From the NCBI GenBank assembly GCA_024275485.1, contig JAJRZA010000067.1, forward strand, positions 1 to 64,000: a stretch of DNA of 64,000 nucleotides, given 5' to 3'. Below the pieces are notes generated by a model. The model was not told where the DNA came from. It worked only from the letters and a program-made list of their open reading frames with translations, and did not search any database. Position numbers and translations under genes: made by a program. Origin of the DNA: Candidatus Krumholzibacteriota bacterium (GTDB lineage: Bacteria > Krumholzibacteriota > Krumholzibacteriia > LZORAL124-64-63). Positions 16,259-25,798 of this stretch are shown here, one piece after another; the stretch's first letter is position 1, and each line of letters starts with the position of its first letter.

Positions 16259-18247
16259 TCATCTGACCAGGGTTAGGCGTTGAGAGTCCTGGCCAAGGGG
16301 CGAGCGCAGCAAGACGATGTAACTCCCACTGGGTGCTCGGGCACCGGCGCTGGTCAAGCCATCCCATGCTTCGGAACTGGATCCCTCTGGATACCATTGT
16401 CGGGATACCTGCTTGATCAACCTTCCATGCAGATCGAATATGTCCAGGGTCACTTCAGCGGGAGATTGCAGTCGAAAAACGATACCTGCTCTATCGTGGA
16501 ACGGGTTGGGGTTGCACAGCGTCAATTCAACACCTCCTGTGGAGAAGGGCTTCAATTCCAACTCCACAATCACATTTAGATCACCGGAAACCGTCAAATT
16601 GGTCAGAACTGTGGGCTGAAAACCAGAATCCAGCGGGGGCGAGACCACCAACCGGTAGTTGCCGGAAGGCAAAGCCACCGTGGCTGAACCTGATTCGTTG
16701 GTATTGTCCCATGGGGTGAAAATTTCCTCACCACTGACTTGATCAAAGAAATCCAGATCGGCCCCGACAATGGCTCGGCCTGAGGATCCACGGACGATGA
16801 CCTGTGTCAGCCAACCAGTGGCCAGAACTATATCGGACCAGGTCGTGTCATTGGCCACGGACACATTGTTGAACCGGCGACCCACCAGGCGCGAGCCAGG
16901 CGGCGGCGCCAGTGTAAAGTCCAGAAGCACTGGAGGCACATCCAGGGAATAGAAGCCAGTGGGTCCTGTAGCTTCCGAGGTCAGATCGACCACCTCGCTG
17001 GTGCCAGCCAAGCGCGCGGAAAAAGCGGCCCCGGCAATCCCGGTTCCGGCTTCATTGACCACTCGACCGGTCATCGTAACCCGAGGCGAGCCGGCCAGAG
17101 TCACCGTTATCAGCGTATCAGAGACAACTGCGACATTTTCCAGCAATGCCCCTGCATAAGAGACTCCGGGCGGAGGGTCAATGATGAAGTTATAGCTGCC
17201 TGAGGGCACCACCGCTACCATTTCACCCTCGGCATTGGCCCGATCATGGGGAGTGAACAATTTGCTTCCGGTGAGGGGGTCCTTGACGTCGAGATCCGCC
17301 CCGGCCAAGGCAATGCCTCCGGTCCCAACCACTTTCACCGTAACCAGATGCCCCAGGCCCAACACCTGGTTTTTGACGGTGTCATCTCCCAGCTGGAAGC
17401 CCCATGTATCCGCAGCCACCAGATGGCTTTGGCGCGGCGGGACAAAGCGTAGTTGGTAAGTCCCCACCGGTGCCGAGACGATGTAATCCCCCGCCGGGTC
17501 GGTTGTGTTGTTTGCCAAGAATATTTTCTCGCCCGTCAGCAGGTCTCGCAGATCGATATCCACACCCTCGGCTGGTTCCCCCAGGTTGTCGGTAATATTA
17601 CCCTGAAGAATCAGGCCAGCCTCCAGGACCACGTCCAGAACCATATCCTGCACCACCAAGACCGAGTCGATTTCGGCGCCCATCCAGCGAGATCCCCGAG
17701 GTGGTTCATACCGGAAATCATATTCACCCACGGGCACGACCACCCAGTATTGGCCAGCCAGATCCGTGTTGTCGCCCGGTGTATAGAGACGGCCCCCTTC
17801 CACCCGATCCACATCGATATCCACATCAAATACCACCAGGCCATCTGGATCCTGGACAATACCGGAAACGGCAAGGCCCGACTCCAGGACAATGTCCATT
17901 TCCAGACCCGCTTCGGAAGTCAGGTCGACTTCGCGAATCAGCTGCCCCAGGTAGTGGGTGTTGGCCGGGGGAGCGAAAGCCACGTCATAGATATTGGGCA
18001 ACACACAAACGGTGAAAAATCCATTGATGTCGGTGTTGTCACCCGGAGTTATTATGCGTTCTCCCGTGGCGGAAATATTGAAATCCAGGTCTCCGCCTAC
18101 AATGGGATTGCCGGCTACGTCCCTCATGAACCCGGAAATGCAGGGAATGGCCTCAGCCCTGGGCACAAGAACAGGGGCATATATTGCCACCAGAACCAGA
18201 ACCCGGATCAGAAGACATAGGTGTGAATGCCGAGAAAAACAGTTCAA
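16259..18247 (-). CDS. secreted six-repeat carboxypeptidase-regulatory-like protein with PNPF sorting domain
   Basis: A protein of 662 residues beginning at a TTG with GTGGAG upstream, one base after the previous stop. The signal peptide runs to about residue 33 (cleavage near AEA-I). Six repeats of about 85-90 residues follow, each with a G-x-D-L/I-D strand, an ITPGDNTDINGFF-like turn and V-P-x-G-x-Y...PP, resembling CarboxypepD_reg/CnaB domains. The C-terminus has a FlgD-like domain (LCNPNPFHDRAGIVF ... GSYIVLLRS ... QRLTLVR). Its turn sequence is shared with the protein at 13538-15517. The position between the outer-membrane barrel and the methyltransferase suggests a surface-exposed partner of the exported glycan. 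Two such large repeat proteins in one operon are unusual. Confidence 0.83.
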   Translation of the reverse strand: MNCFSRHSHLCLLIRVLVLVAIYAPVLVPRAEAIPCISGFMRDVAGNPIVGGDLDFNISATGERIITPGDNTDINGFFTVCVLPNIYDVAFAPPANTHYLGQLIREVDLTSEAGLEMDIVLESGLAVSGIVQDPDGLVVFDVDIDVDRVEGGRLYTPGDNTDLAGQYWVVVPVGEYDFRYEPPRGSRWMGAEIDSVLVVQDMVLDVVLEAGLILQGNITDNLGEPAEGVDIDLRDLLTGEKIFLANNTTDPAGDYIVSAPVGTYQLRFVPPRQSHLVAADTWGFQLGDDTVKNQVLGLGHLVTVKVVGTGGIALAGADLDVKDPLTGSKLFTPHDRANAEGEMVAVVPSGSYNFIIDPPPGVSYAGALLENVAVVSDTLITVTLAGSPRVTMTGRVVNEAGTGIAGAAFSARLAGTSEVVDLTSEATGPTGFYSLDVPPVLLDFTLAPPPGSRLVGRRFNNVSVANDTTWSDIVLATGWLTQVIVRGSSGRAIVGADLDFFDQVSGEEIFTPWDNTNESGSATVALPSGNYRLVVSPPLDSGFQPTVLTNLTVSGDLNVIVELELKPFSTGGVELTLCNPNPFHDRAGIVFRLQSPAEVTLDIFDLHGRLIKQVSRQWYPEGSSSEAWDGLTSAGARAPSGSYIVLLRSPLGQDSQRLTLVR

Positions 18248-18248
18248 T

Positions 18249-20084
18249 TCAGATCTCCACTATGAGGTTCAGTTTATTCAGGATGGCTGTTTCCTGGCGC
18301 GGCGCGAAAGCCTGGCCAGGGTGGAACACTCCAAGAGTCCAGGATACCTTGACCCTACCCCAAATGTTACGTGCGGCCAGGACAGCATCAATCTCCCAAC
18401 CAATATCCGAACTGACCCCGTTGGGGCGGGCCGGCGGATCCACCAATGAGCCCCGCAGGTCGCCCTCGGCCCAGTCCTGACGATAGTTGTGATAGAAAAC
18501 CTCAATGGACCAATTCTCTCCGGGCCGCACTCCGCCACCCAGGGTAGCGATGGCAAGGTTGCTCAGTTCAGGATCCAGCAGGGCTCCGTAATAAAGAACC
18601 GATTTGATGCCACCAAATCGGGTAGAGTTATCCTGGTACCCCGTTTGCCTGAACTCGCCGTCCACATCGGTTGTGCCGGGTTCATCTCCGCTGCCAAAGG
18701 CGTAGGAAATGGTCAAAGATGGGCGCAAGGAGAACTTTGGCATAAACCAAGTGGTTCCGAAGTCCATGGCCCACGCATCCAAATCCCGGCCCTTGTCAGT
18801 GCCACGCATTAGAGCCAGATCGCCCCAGGTGCGAAGGGATTTCAGGGGTCGACCCCGATAGCGAGCTCCCCACCAGACAGGTTCCCGGTTGCGCACATCA
18901 TCGCTGTCCCAACGGCGCAGCCAGTAAATGCCCAGGGTGTTATCCTCATTGGGATAATATTCCAGGGCCAGGTGGGCATCGGTCCAGGTTTCGAACTTCT
19001 TCTTCAAGGAATTGGCCGAGTCGATGTATATGGCCTGTAAACCGAAACGGTCGGATCCGTAGGCAAAAAATCGAACAGCTTCCAGGTACTCGTCCCACAG
19101 CCACTCCCGCGACTCCTTGATTTTCTGACGACCGATCGTAGCTGCCAATCCGGAGTCGGCAATATTTCGCCAAAGCACGTAGGCCTGGCGCACCTGGAAC
19201 TCCAGATCCTCGTTATAAAGATCCAGATCACTGGCCAACAGGTAATTTCGGCGAATACGAAAATCAGCCAAGGCCCTGAAGTCTTCGTTGATGTACCCGA
19301 ACCAGCGGCCTCTCAGTTGGACCTGGGTCACGGTCTGATCCGAATCGTAATTTCCGGACAGATCGTGCTGCTTTTCATTCTGCAGGTATTGGCGGTATTG
19401 CAGACGATATCCCATTTTCCCCTGGGCCAGGACATGACCTTTGGTAAGTAAGTTGGCGTCGGTGTAACTAAGCTGGCGGAAATACCTTTTCTGACGCTTG
19501 TCCTTCAGGAGCAGCGCCATGGATAAGTCGGTGTCTTCGTCAAGGATCACCAGGAAGCCATCAATAGACAAGGTGTCCGGAGCTACACCATCCACCCACA
19601 TTTGCGTGATGGTACCCTTGATCTTGTCCGAAGCCTTGATGTTGGCAATTGAGATGGACTTTGCGATCCAGGCGCCGGTTTCCTCGTCGACCCTACAACT
19701 GATCTGGGCCCTCTTTCCTGAGACAAGATCCCCCCTGGCGCTGTCGGTGAAATCAGTCTTGTCATCCAGGGCAATTGCTTGACCGAATATTTCCACCACA
19801 CCCTCCTGGTCGTTCCATCTGGTAATCTCCCCCCTCAATTTTGGGCTGCGGGGCCTGGCCAAAGGCTCAATGTCCGATGCAATGAAGAGACCGGTCTCAT
19901 TCATCTTACCTTTGAATTCAACACCAATTCCCACTGAGGGATTCAGTTTCATGTACTCCGGCGTGCCAGCCAGAACCGGCAGGCACCACAGGGCCATCAG
20001 GCCGATCAATGTGCCCAACATCGGTGTATCCAGCTGAACCATGCCCCGCCTTATCACAGCGGGCATTCCGGTGCGCGAAGACAT
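18249..20084 (-). CDS. outer-membrane beta-barrel (alginate-export AlgE-like) with periplasmic DUF5666-like domain
   Basis: A protein of 611 residues. The ATG at 20084 has GGAGGAT upstream and overlaps the preceding kinase gene by 31 bp. A signal peptide covers about residues 15-40 (LIGLMALWCLPVLAG). Residues about 53-188 form a DUF5666-like region (SPKLRGEITRW, KASDKIKGTITQM, APDTLSIDGFLVILDE). It aligns closely with the sensor kinase of this island. Residues about 200-611 are alternating aromatic/charged strands of a large beta-barrel, with DFRALADFRIRRNY, TIGRQKIKESREWLWDE and WGARYRGRP, in the style of AlgE/alginate-export porins. AlgE exports a polyanionic polysaccharide. This gene is therefore the likely outer-membrane exit for the island's glycan. 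The last residues end in I rather than the usual aromatic. Confidence 0.75.
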   Translation of the reverse strand: MSSRTGMPAVIRRGMVQLDTPMLGTLIGLMALWCLPVLAGTPEYMKLNPSVGIGVEFKGKMNETGLFIASDIEPLARPRSPKLRGEITRWNDQEGVVEIFGQAIALDDKTDFTDSARGDLVSGKRAQISCRVDEETGAWIAKSISIANIKASDKIKGTITQMWVDGVAPDTLSIDGFLVILDEDTDLSMALLLKDKRQKRYFRQLSYTDANLLTKGHVLAQGKMGYRLQYRQYLQNEKQHDLSGNYDSDQTVTQVQLRGRWFGYINEDFRALADFRIRRNYLLASDLDLYNEDLEFQVRQAYVLWRNIADSGLAATIGRQKIKESREWLWDEYLEAVRFFAYGSDRFGLQAIYIDSANSLKKKFETWTDAHLALEYYPNEDNTLGIYWLRRWDSDDVRNREPVWWGARYRGRPLKSLRTWGDLALMRGTDKGRDLDAWAMDFGTTWFMPKFSLRPSLTISYAFGSGDEPGTTDVDGEFRQTGYQDNSTRFGGIKSVLYYGALLDPELSNLAIATLGGGVRPGENWSIEVFYHNYRQDWAEGDLRGSLVDPPARPNGVSSDIGWEIDAVLAARNIWGRVKVSWTLGVFHPGQAFAPRQETAILNKLNLIVEI

Positions 20085-21286
20085 ATGTGCACATCCTCCA
20101 GAAGTCTTGAAATGAGGTGCTGCCAATGAGGCCGCAGGGAATAGACAACCGCCAGACGCAACAAGGCTGCGGCTTGCCACCAAGCCAGGCCTTCGGGGTC
20201 CGAAGGTAGGTCCCCGTAGCTGGCCAAGAAGGCTTCCCCGGCCGAGGCCAGGGTCACCCGCTGGTCCGGGTACTGCTTGCGTCGTAGACGGACGTGGGCC
20301 AGGAAATTGCCCAAATCAAGGTTGGGATCACCCGTGGTCACGGTATCAAAATCAAGCAGGACAACTTGCGAATCGTTGACAAGGACCTGCTTGTCGTAGA
20401 AGTCACCGTGAATGGTGGCCAACTGCGCGGGTTGGCCCGGAATCCGGCTCTCCAATGCCCGCAGACAGGCGCCCATTTCCCCGGCTCGCTCAGGCGATAG
20501 ATTTGCTGCCACCGGCACCCAGCAACTCAGCTGCTTGCACTCGTCCTGGGCTGTGCGCACACCCTGCCCCATGGGCTGGGCTCCGTGCAACTGCCTCAGC
20601 AACTTGCCGGTTTGCCGGTGTCCCTGGATGCAATGGGTCCCGGTCAATTTTTCCAAACCCCGGCCCTGGACAAAACCCATGGCCAGAAAACGATTGGCCG
20701 GGCTTTCCCAAAGCAGGGGCGGCACTGGTATGCCCGAGGCGGCCACCAAGCGGGCAGCACGCGCCATGGCCTTGACCGACTTGCTTCGGGAAAACTTGAC
20801 CACCGCCTTCCTGCCATCGTCGGTGTTTTCTACCAAGACCACACAACGCTTGGCCAGGCGGTAGGCCAAAACTGAGCTCAGGCCCACCTGATCATCCAAC
20901 CAGCCCAATCCTTCACACAGTTCCTTGCCATTTTGGCCATGGATGGTGCTGGAAACGGAGTCCAGCTTGGGATCGGAATCCGGGGTGGCAAGGGCCAGTC
21001 CCAGATCGGACGCCCAAACCGTGCCCGGCTTATCACCAGCCCACTCAGGTTTGATACTGGGCTCGGCTACCAGGTGTCCCCCCACATGAAAAACTCCACC
21101 CGAATACAGGGGTGCCTCATACTGCAGAGCGAAACCACCTTTCTTGTGAGGAAGAGCTTTGCTGAACCGCAGCTTCGGCCAATTCACCTCACTAGCCATT
21201 TCGCCAAAACCTTCGGCAAAAATTCCATGGCAAACAGTGGGATCGGTAGCCTTGGTAAAGCGGTTTTTCACCGGGGTCAGATGCAT
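20054..21286 (-). CDS. APH-fold phosphotransferase 3 of the glycan island
   Basis: A protein of 410 residues with an aminoglycoside-phosphotransferase/choline-kinase fold. A nucleotide-binding Lys is seen in RKAVVKFSRS (about K164). The catalytic loop is TIHGDFYDKQVLV (Asp about 295), and the metal-binding motif is LLDFDTVTTGDPNLDLGNF (Asp about 312). In the HGDxxxxN motif the usual Asn is Gln (about 300), as in the two neighbours. The first 150 residues are an extra N-terminal domain of unknown role. The start overlaps the previous gene by 10 bp. This family phosphorylates small hydroxyl compounds. In this context a sugar, glycan or lipid acceptor is likelier than an antibiotic (inference). 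It is the most divergent of the three. Confidence 0.8.
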   Translation of the reverse strand: MHLTPVKNRFTKATDPTVCHGIFAEGFGEMASEVNWPKLRFSKALPHKKGGFALQYEAPLYSGGVFHVGGHLVAEPSIKPEWAGDKPGTVWASDLGLALATPDSDPKLDSVSSTIHGQNGKELCEGLGWLDDQVGLSSVLAYRLAKRCVVLVENTDDGRKAVVKFSRSKSVKAMARAARLVAASGIPVPPLLWESPANRFLAMGFVQGRGLEKLTGTHCIQGHRQTGKLLRQLHGAQPMGQGVRTAQDECKQLSCWVPVAANLSPERAGEMGACLRALESRIPGQPAQLATIHGDFYDKQVLVNDSQVVLLDFDTVTTGDPNLDLGNFLAHVRLRRKQYPDQRVTLASAGEAFLASYGDLPSDPEGLAWWQAAALLRLAVVYSLRPHWQHLISRLLEDVHICLRAPECPL

Positions 21287-22611
21287 GCCAGTTCCCTACG
21301 ACAAGCTGCCAGCAGGCCCAAGGTCAACTGGGGCCAGTTTGGATCCAGGGAGCGGAAAGGAGCAGGCGCCAAATTCAGCAAGCCCAGAGCAGTCCAGAAG
21401 GCCAGAGCAACTGGGTCCGGTCGAGCCCCTCCGGCCTGGACATACTCCTCAGCAAACAAGGGGATCAATTCATACGGATCCGACCCCTGGCAGGTAAGTT
21501 TCCGGTAAATCAAGTGGGCGCAGTAGTTCCCCAAATCGGCACCTGGATCGCCAGCGTAACTGCGATCGAAATCCAGGAGGATGATTTCCTCGCCACGGAC
21601 CAGCAATTGTTCAGGATGGAAATCACCGTGAACCAAGGTCGGTGAAGCACCGTTTAGATTTTCGGCCATTGACTGGAGGGATTCCGACAATTCTTTAATT
21701 TCCCCGGCCAGTTCGGGCATGAGATTGCTCATGGTGCCGGTGTTGTCCAGGGCCGCACCTACAATGGAATCGAATTCACGAGGCGGCACATTGGCAGATT
21801 TCAAATCGTGCAAGGCGGCCAGGGCCCTTCCCGCCGTCTTGACACCGGCTTGATCAGCAATCAATTCCTGTCCCCCGGCATCGGGCACCAAAGTCACTCC
21901 TGATTCAGCTAGGTAGGCAATGCTGGGTGGGGTTCGCAAATAGGGATGGCCGACAAGTTCACCGTGGAGCAGTTTCATCAACTCGGCCACCTGCTGGGCC
22001 TGGGGGTTGTTGCTTACCCGGGCGTAGATGCGGAACACCTGCTTTTCACCGCTGCGGCGATTCACCGCTTTGGTGTCAATGCGCAGCACAGCGCGTTTTT
22101 CAGGCTTGAATCGGATGGGCGTTATGACCATGCGCCGGTCCGACAAACGCCATTCAGATTCCGGATGAGATGTCACGTGGGCATAAAGGGCGCGCTGCAT
22201 TTTTTTGGGATTGGTGGCCAGGCGTAACCCGGAAAGGGCCAAATCGTTGGGGAAACTGAAAAGCAACAGCCCCTGATCAGGAACCGCGCAGAACGGGCGC
22301 CCGATTTCCGGCTCCAGCCAGCGGCTCGCTTCGGCCTTTTCACAGGCCGTGGCAAAGTGTTCAAGGCTATGGGCCTTGCCGTGAATAATCCAGGACCCTG
22401 GCTGGTCGGCCAATTCTACAACCCAGGCAGCCACCGCGTTGGTTTCGGGTTTGTAACGGACATAAAGAGGATGACACCTGGTCACCTGGTCATCCGGAAA
22501 TAGGCCAGGTAGCAGCTTGGCCAGGCGACCGGCATCCAGCAGGCTGCCCAGGCCGGGCAATTGGGGGTCGCGGGGTAAGCTCACATGGGCCCTGTGGTCC
22601 AGGACGTTCAT
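21277..22611 (-). CDS. APH-fold phosphotransferase 2 of the glycan island
   Basis: A protein of 444 residues; its ATG overlaps the previous stop as ATGA and has GGGAGG upstream. The N-lobe contains two related strands, YVRYKPETNAV and IRFKPEKRAVLRID, a pattern shared with phosphotransferase 1. The catalytic loop is LVHGDFHPEQLLV (Asp about 330, Gln 335 in place of Asn), with LLDFDRSYAGDPGADLGNY (Asp about 347). It belongs to the APH/choline-kinase superfamily. An analogy is Bacillus CotS, an APH-fold protein encoded beside the GT4 protein CotSA in spore-coat polysaccharide biology. Its substrate is unknown. Confidence 0.82.
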   Translation of the reverse strand: MNVLDHRAHVSLPRDPQLPGLGSLLDAGRLAKLLPGLFPDDQVTRCHPLYVRYKPETNAVAAWVVELADQPGSWIIHGKAHSLEHFATACEKAEASRWLEPEIGRPFCAVPDQGLLLFSFPNDLALSGLRLATNPKKMQRALYAHVTSHPESEWRLSDRRMVITPIRFKPEKRAVLRIDTKAVNRRSGEKQVFRIYARVSNNPQAQQVAELMKLLHGELVGHPYLRTPPSIAYLAESGVTLVPDAGGQELIADQAGVKTAGRALAALHDLKSANVPPREFDSIVGAALDNTGTMSNLMPELAGEIKELSESLQSMAENLNGASPTLVHGDFHPEQLLVRGEEIILLDFDRSYAGDPGADLGNYCAHLIYRKLTCQGSDPYELIPLFAEEYVQAGGARPDPVALAFWTALGLLNLAPAPFRSLDPNWPQLTLGLLAACRRELACI

Positions 22612-23972
22612 GTCATCCTCCCTTCGCTGACCAAGTTGGCACGAGCAAGGATTTTCCTACTGGCCATCTCCCATCCTGACCTTTGGCGGCGCACTTCGCG
22701 CAGGCCCAGGTCGATCAGGGCCAACCCAGTCCAGAAAGTTTCCCCCACCGGATCCATTTGGCCGCCTCTTTCCAGGTATCCTTTCCCGAAAGCGGCCAAC
22801 AGGGGCGCGGCGATCACTTTGCCACGCAGTTCAAGCAAGTGGATTTGAGCCTGGAATCGACCAAAATCTTCCATGGGATCCCCCAGATGGGCTCGATCCC
22901 AATCCAGAATACAAGTCCGCTCCCCCTGGGCCAGCAATTGCCCCTGATGAAAGTCACCATGGACAAGACAGATTGGTCTGTCGTCTGCGGGTTCAATCAA
23001 GGCCGACATCGCCTGGCAGTAGTCATCGGCCAGTCCGGGAGCCGGAGAATTTTGGACAAAGGTCTCTACCTGTCGGCGCAGGATGGCGAAAGCTTCAGTG
23101 GCCCCACTGTCAGGCATATCTGGCTGTGATAGTTGATGGATTCTGGCCAAGGCCTGCCCTGCCCTCAAGCCAGCTTCAAATTTTCCTTTGCGGATTTTCC
23201 TGGCCAGATCTTCACCGGGTTTCCAGGTATTGATGGAACATCCCACACCAGGCAAGTATGTTTCCGGATCGGGAACGGTGACCTCGTCCTGACCGATCAG
23301 CAAATCCTGAAGGGTCTGAACCAACTGGCGGCGCCTTTGGTGATTGACCCCATGTTCAAAACGGACCAGCCCATCCCACAGTTGAGTTTTCTCTCCAATT
23401 GGCTTTTCCAGGTCAATTCTGACCCGCATTATCAGGCGATGCTCGGGCTTGTAACGCAGGGGTTTAATTTCGACAAATAGGGAGTCTTGGGCTTCCAGCT
23501 TGAATCCCGCACACTCCAAGATGTCACGCCCAAAAGCTTCCGGATCACTCACTCTGGTGATTGACGGCAAAAAGGGGTCCATGGGAAATTCATAAAAAAC
23601 CGTCCTGTCAACCTCAATTGATAACGGACTCTTCAGGAAGAAACATCCATGAGCGCCGGCCCCGGAATTCAAGGCAGCAGTTGCAGGTAACTCTCTGCCG
23701 GGAGCCGTAACTTTTCCATAAACCCAGAGTGACCTCGAAGAAATGTTTCCGGTCAATCCTACTTCATACAACACCGTGCAGGCGGCACCCGGGCGGTAGC
23801 GGACATGTTTGACCACACAACTGGTTACGGAATTTTGGACCAATTCGGCCTGCTCCTGCAGTACGATGGCCACCAGACTGGTATCCAAGAGAGGCGTCAC
23901 CCAGGATCCGTCGGCCAGGGGGATATCACCTGGGGACAAGGCCGTCATGTCCACGGGAAGTCGGCTGCTCAT
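22608..23972 (-). CDS. APH-fold phosphotransferase 1 of the glycan island
   Basis: A protein of 454 residues; its start overlaps the ABC-exporter stop as ATGA. The N-lobe has HVRYRPGAACTVLYEV and LRYKPEHRLIMRVRID, typical of this branch of APH-fold kinases. The catalytic loop is LVHGDFHQGQLLA (Asp about 340, Gln 345 where Asn is usual), followed by ILDWDRAHLGDPMEDFGRF (Asp about 357). It shares domain order with phosphotransferase 2, so the pair probably arose by tandem duplication. It may phosphorylate the nascent glycan, a nucleotide-sugar precursor or a lipid anchor; none can be chosen from sequence. Confidence 0.82.
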   Translation of the reverse strand: MSSRLPVDMTALSPGDIPLADGSWVTPLLDTSLVAIVLQEQAELVQNSVTSCVVKHVRYRPGAACTVLYEVGLTGNISSRSLWVYGKVTAPGRELPATAALNSGAGAHGCFFLKSPLSIEVDRTVFYEFPMDPFLPSITRVSDPEAFGRDILECAGFKLEAQDSLFVEIKPLRYKPEHRLIMRVRIDLEKPIGEKTQLWDGLVRFEHGVNHQRRRQLVQTLQDLLIGQDEVTVPDPETYLPGVGCSINTWKPGEDLARKIRKGKFEAGLRAGQALARIHQLSQPDMPDSGATEAFAILRRQVETFVQNSPAPGLADDYCQAMSALIEPADDRPICLVHGDFHQGQLLAQGERTCILDWDRAHLGDPMEDFGRFQAQIHLLELRGKVIAAPLLAAFGKGYLERGGQMDPVGETFWTGLALIDLGLREVRRQRSGWEMASRKILARANLVSEGRMT

Positions 23973-25798
23973 GCCCCTTCCTCCACTTTTCCGTTGACAA
24001 GGGTCAAAGAGACCTCACGTTGAATAAACTCGAGGTAGGCTGGGCACCCTTCCCGAAGATCCTCTGGGGTGCCTTCGGCAAGCACCGTGCCCTTATCCAC
24101 GAAAACCACCCAGTCGGCCAGTTCGAGAAAGTGCAATCGGTGGGTGATGATTACCAGGGTGCGGCCAGTGCGGATATGGTTCAGGGCATCCTTGGCCACC
24201 CTTTCGGCGTGAACATCGAGGCCCGTTGTCGGTTCGTCAAAAATCATGATCGGAGAGTTTCGCAACACGGCCCTGGCAATCCCCAACCGCTGACGCTGAC
24301 CGCCGGACAAGGTACCACCGCTTTCCCCCACGATTGTCTCGTATCCATCGGGTAGGTGCTCGATAAATTCATGGGCATTGGCCAGCTTGGCAGCAGCTTC
24401 AATGGCCTCGCGGTCGGCATTCTTTACACCGAAAGCAATATTCTCAGCCACCGAAACGTGAAAGAGGAAGGCCTCCTGCAACAAGGGTGTCATGCGTTTG
24501 CGCAGACTTCGCACGCGGTATTCCGAAATGTCCAGGCCATCAACAAAAATTTGACCGTCGATGGGCCGATAAAGACAAAGCAACAGCTTGGCCAGGGTGG
24601 ATTTTCCGGCTCCGGTGGATCCCAGCACCACGGTTGTTTTCTGGCTGGGAATATGGCAATTAAAATCACTGAGCACCGGCGTGCCTGGAAGATAGGAAAA
24701 GTAAACATTTACGAACTGGATGTCACCCTTGATTCCATGAGCCGAAACCGCGTCCGGTTGGTCGGCCACTTCGGCTTCCATATCTAGGATTTCCAGAATC
24801 TTCTCGCCCCTGATGACGGCCTTGGAGACCCGGCTGGTTTCCCTCGCCACACTCAACAAGGGCTTGTGCATGCCCCGCAGATAGGCCAAGAACACTAGCA
24901 GGTCGCCGGCCGAAATGAACCCGGCCAGAACCCTTTTGGTCCCCAACCACAAGGCCACGCAGGTGCCCAGGGCACTGATTATTTCCACGGTGCGGGTATA
25001 GTTGGCCGTCAACTTGGCTGTCTTGACATTGGCCTTCACATCACGTGAAGACGAACGACCAATAATTTTTTCGCGTGTTTTTTCCTGGGCAAACCCCTTT
25101 ATCTGGGCAATTCCGGCCAGGGATTCCTGCACCGAGGTTACAATCTTACCGTAGGCCTCGCGTTGCCTGCGGGCCGAGGATTTGATTCGCCCGGTGAACC
25201 GGAAAGCGGCCAGTACAAAAAGGGGCATGAGGGACAGACCAATAAAACCCAGGGTAGCGTCCAGACGAAACATGACGATCAGCATACCGGTTATCAGGAT
25301 GATCCGACTGCTGAGCGTTACCAGCACCGTCACCATCAAATCCTGGAGAAGACTGATATCGCCGGTCAGCCTGGTCATCAATTCACCTGTTTCCCGATAG
25401 TCATGGTAGGAAAGGGGTAAACGTTGCACGTGAGAAAATACTCGCAAACGAATATTGGCCACCAGGCGGTGGCCCACTATGCTGGCCTGAACGTTGTGAA
25501 CATACGAGAGCAGACCCTTGGTACCGGCCAACACCAGCACTGAAAGGGCTGCAAGACTCAACACCAGTGAAGGCGACCAGCCACTGGGATTGTTTCCGAC
25601 CGGCATCAACACCCGGTCAAAGACCATTTTCACGGGCCAGGGTTGAGCCAGGGTCACCAGGGAATTGGCCATCAGGGCAGCACCGCTCAAAGCCAATCTT
25701 GGCCAATGTGGTCGCAGCTCTGCAGAAAACCGAGCCAACAAAAGCCTGATGGTTCCGGGCTTGATCTTGGGAAATTTGAATTTCATCCGGGGTTTCAT
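23969..25798 (-). CDS. ABC exporter half-transporter (MsbA-like, TMD-NBD fusion)
   Basis: A 609-residue fused exporter. About six membrane helices occupy residues 30-320. The nucleotide-binding domain has Walker A GSTGAGKST at 393-401, then signature LSGGQRQRLGIARA, Walker B PIMIFDEPTTGLD and the switch His in LVIITHRLH, all intact. It should work as a homodimer in the inner membrane, flipping a lipid-linked or amphipathic substrate. Its ATG shares one base with the upstream glycosyltransferase stop (TAATG), and it overlaps the first phosphotransferase by 4 bp. The context, between glycosyltransferases and an outer-membrane barrel, makes it the inner-membrane exporter of the island's product. 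Confidence 0.92.
   Translation of the reverse strand: MKPRMKFKFPKIKPGTIRLLLARFSAELRPHWPRLALSGAALMANSLVTLAQPWPVKMVFDRVLMPVGNNPSGWSPSLVLSLAALSVLVLAGTKGLLSYVHNVQASIVGHRLVANIRLRVFSHVQRLPLSYHDYRETGELMTRLTGDISLLQDLMVTVLVTLSSRIILITGMLIVMFRLDATLGFIGLSLMPLFVLAAFRFTGRIKSSARRQREAYGKIVTSVQESLAGIAQIKGFAQEKTREKIIGRSSSRDVKANVKTAKLTANYTRTVEIISALGTCVALWLGTKRVLAGFISAGDLLVFLAYLRGMHKPLLSVARETSRVSKAVIRGEKILEILDMEAEVADQPDAVSAHGIKGDIQFVNVYFSYLPGTPVLSDFNCHIPSQKTTVVLGSTGAGKSTLAKLLLCLYRPIDGQIFVDGLDISEYRVRSLRKRMTPLLQEAFLFHVSVAENIAFGVKNADREAIEAAAKLANAHEFIEHLPDGYETIVGESGGTLSGGQRQRLGIARAVLRNSPIMIFDEPTTGLDVHAERVAKDALNHIRTGRTLVIITHRLHFLELADWVVFVDKGTVLAEGTPEDLREGCPAYLEFIQREVSLTLVNGKVEEGA

Noticed and set aside
20054..23972. 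Antibiotic resistance by aminoglycoside phosphotransferases
   Set aside because: The fold is shared, but the three genes are inside a glycan operon, have long extra N-terminal regions and a changed catalytic motif. A resistance role has no support.
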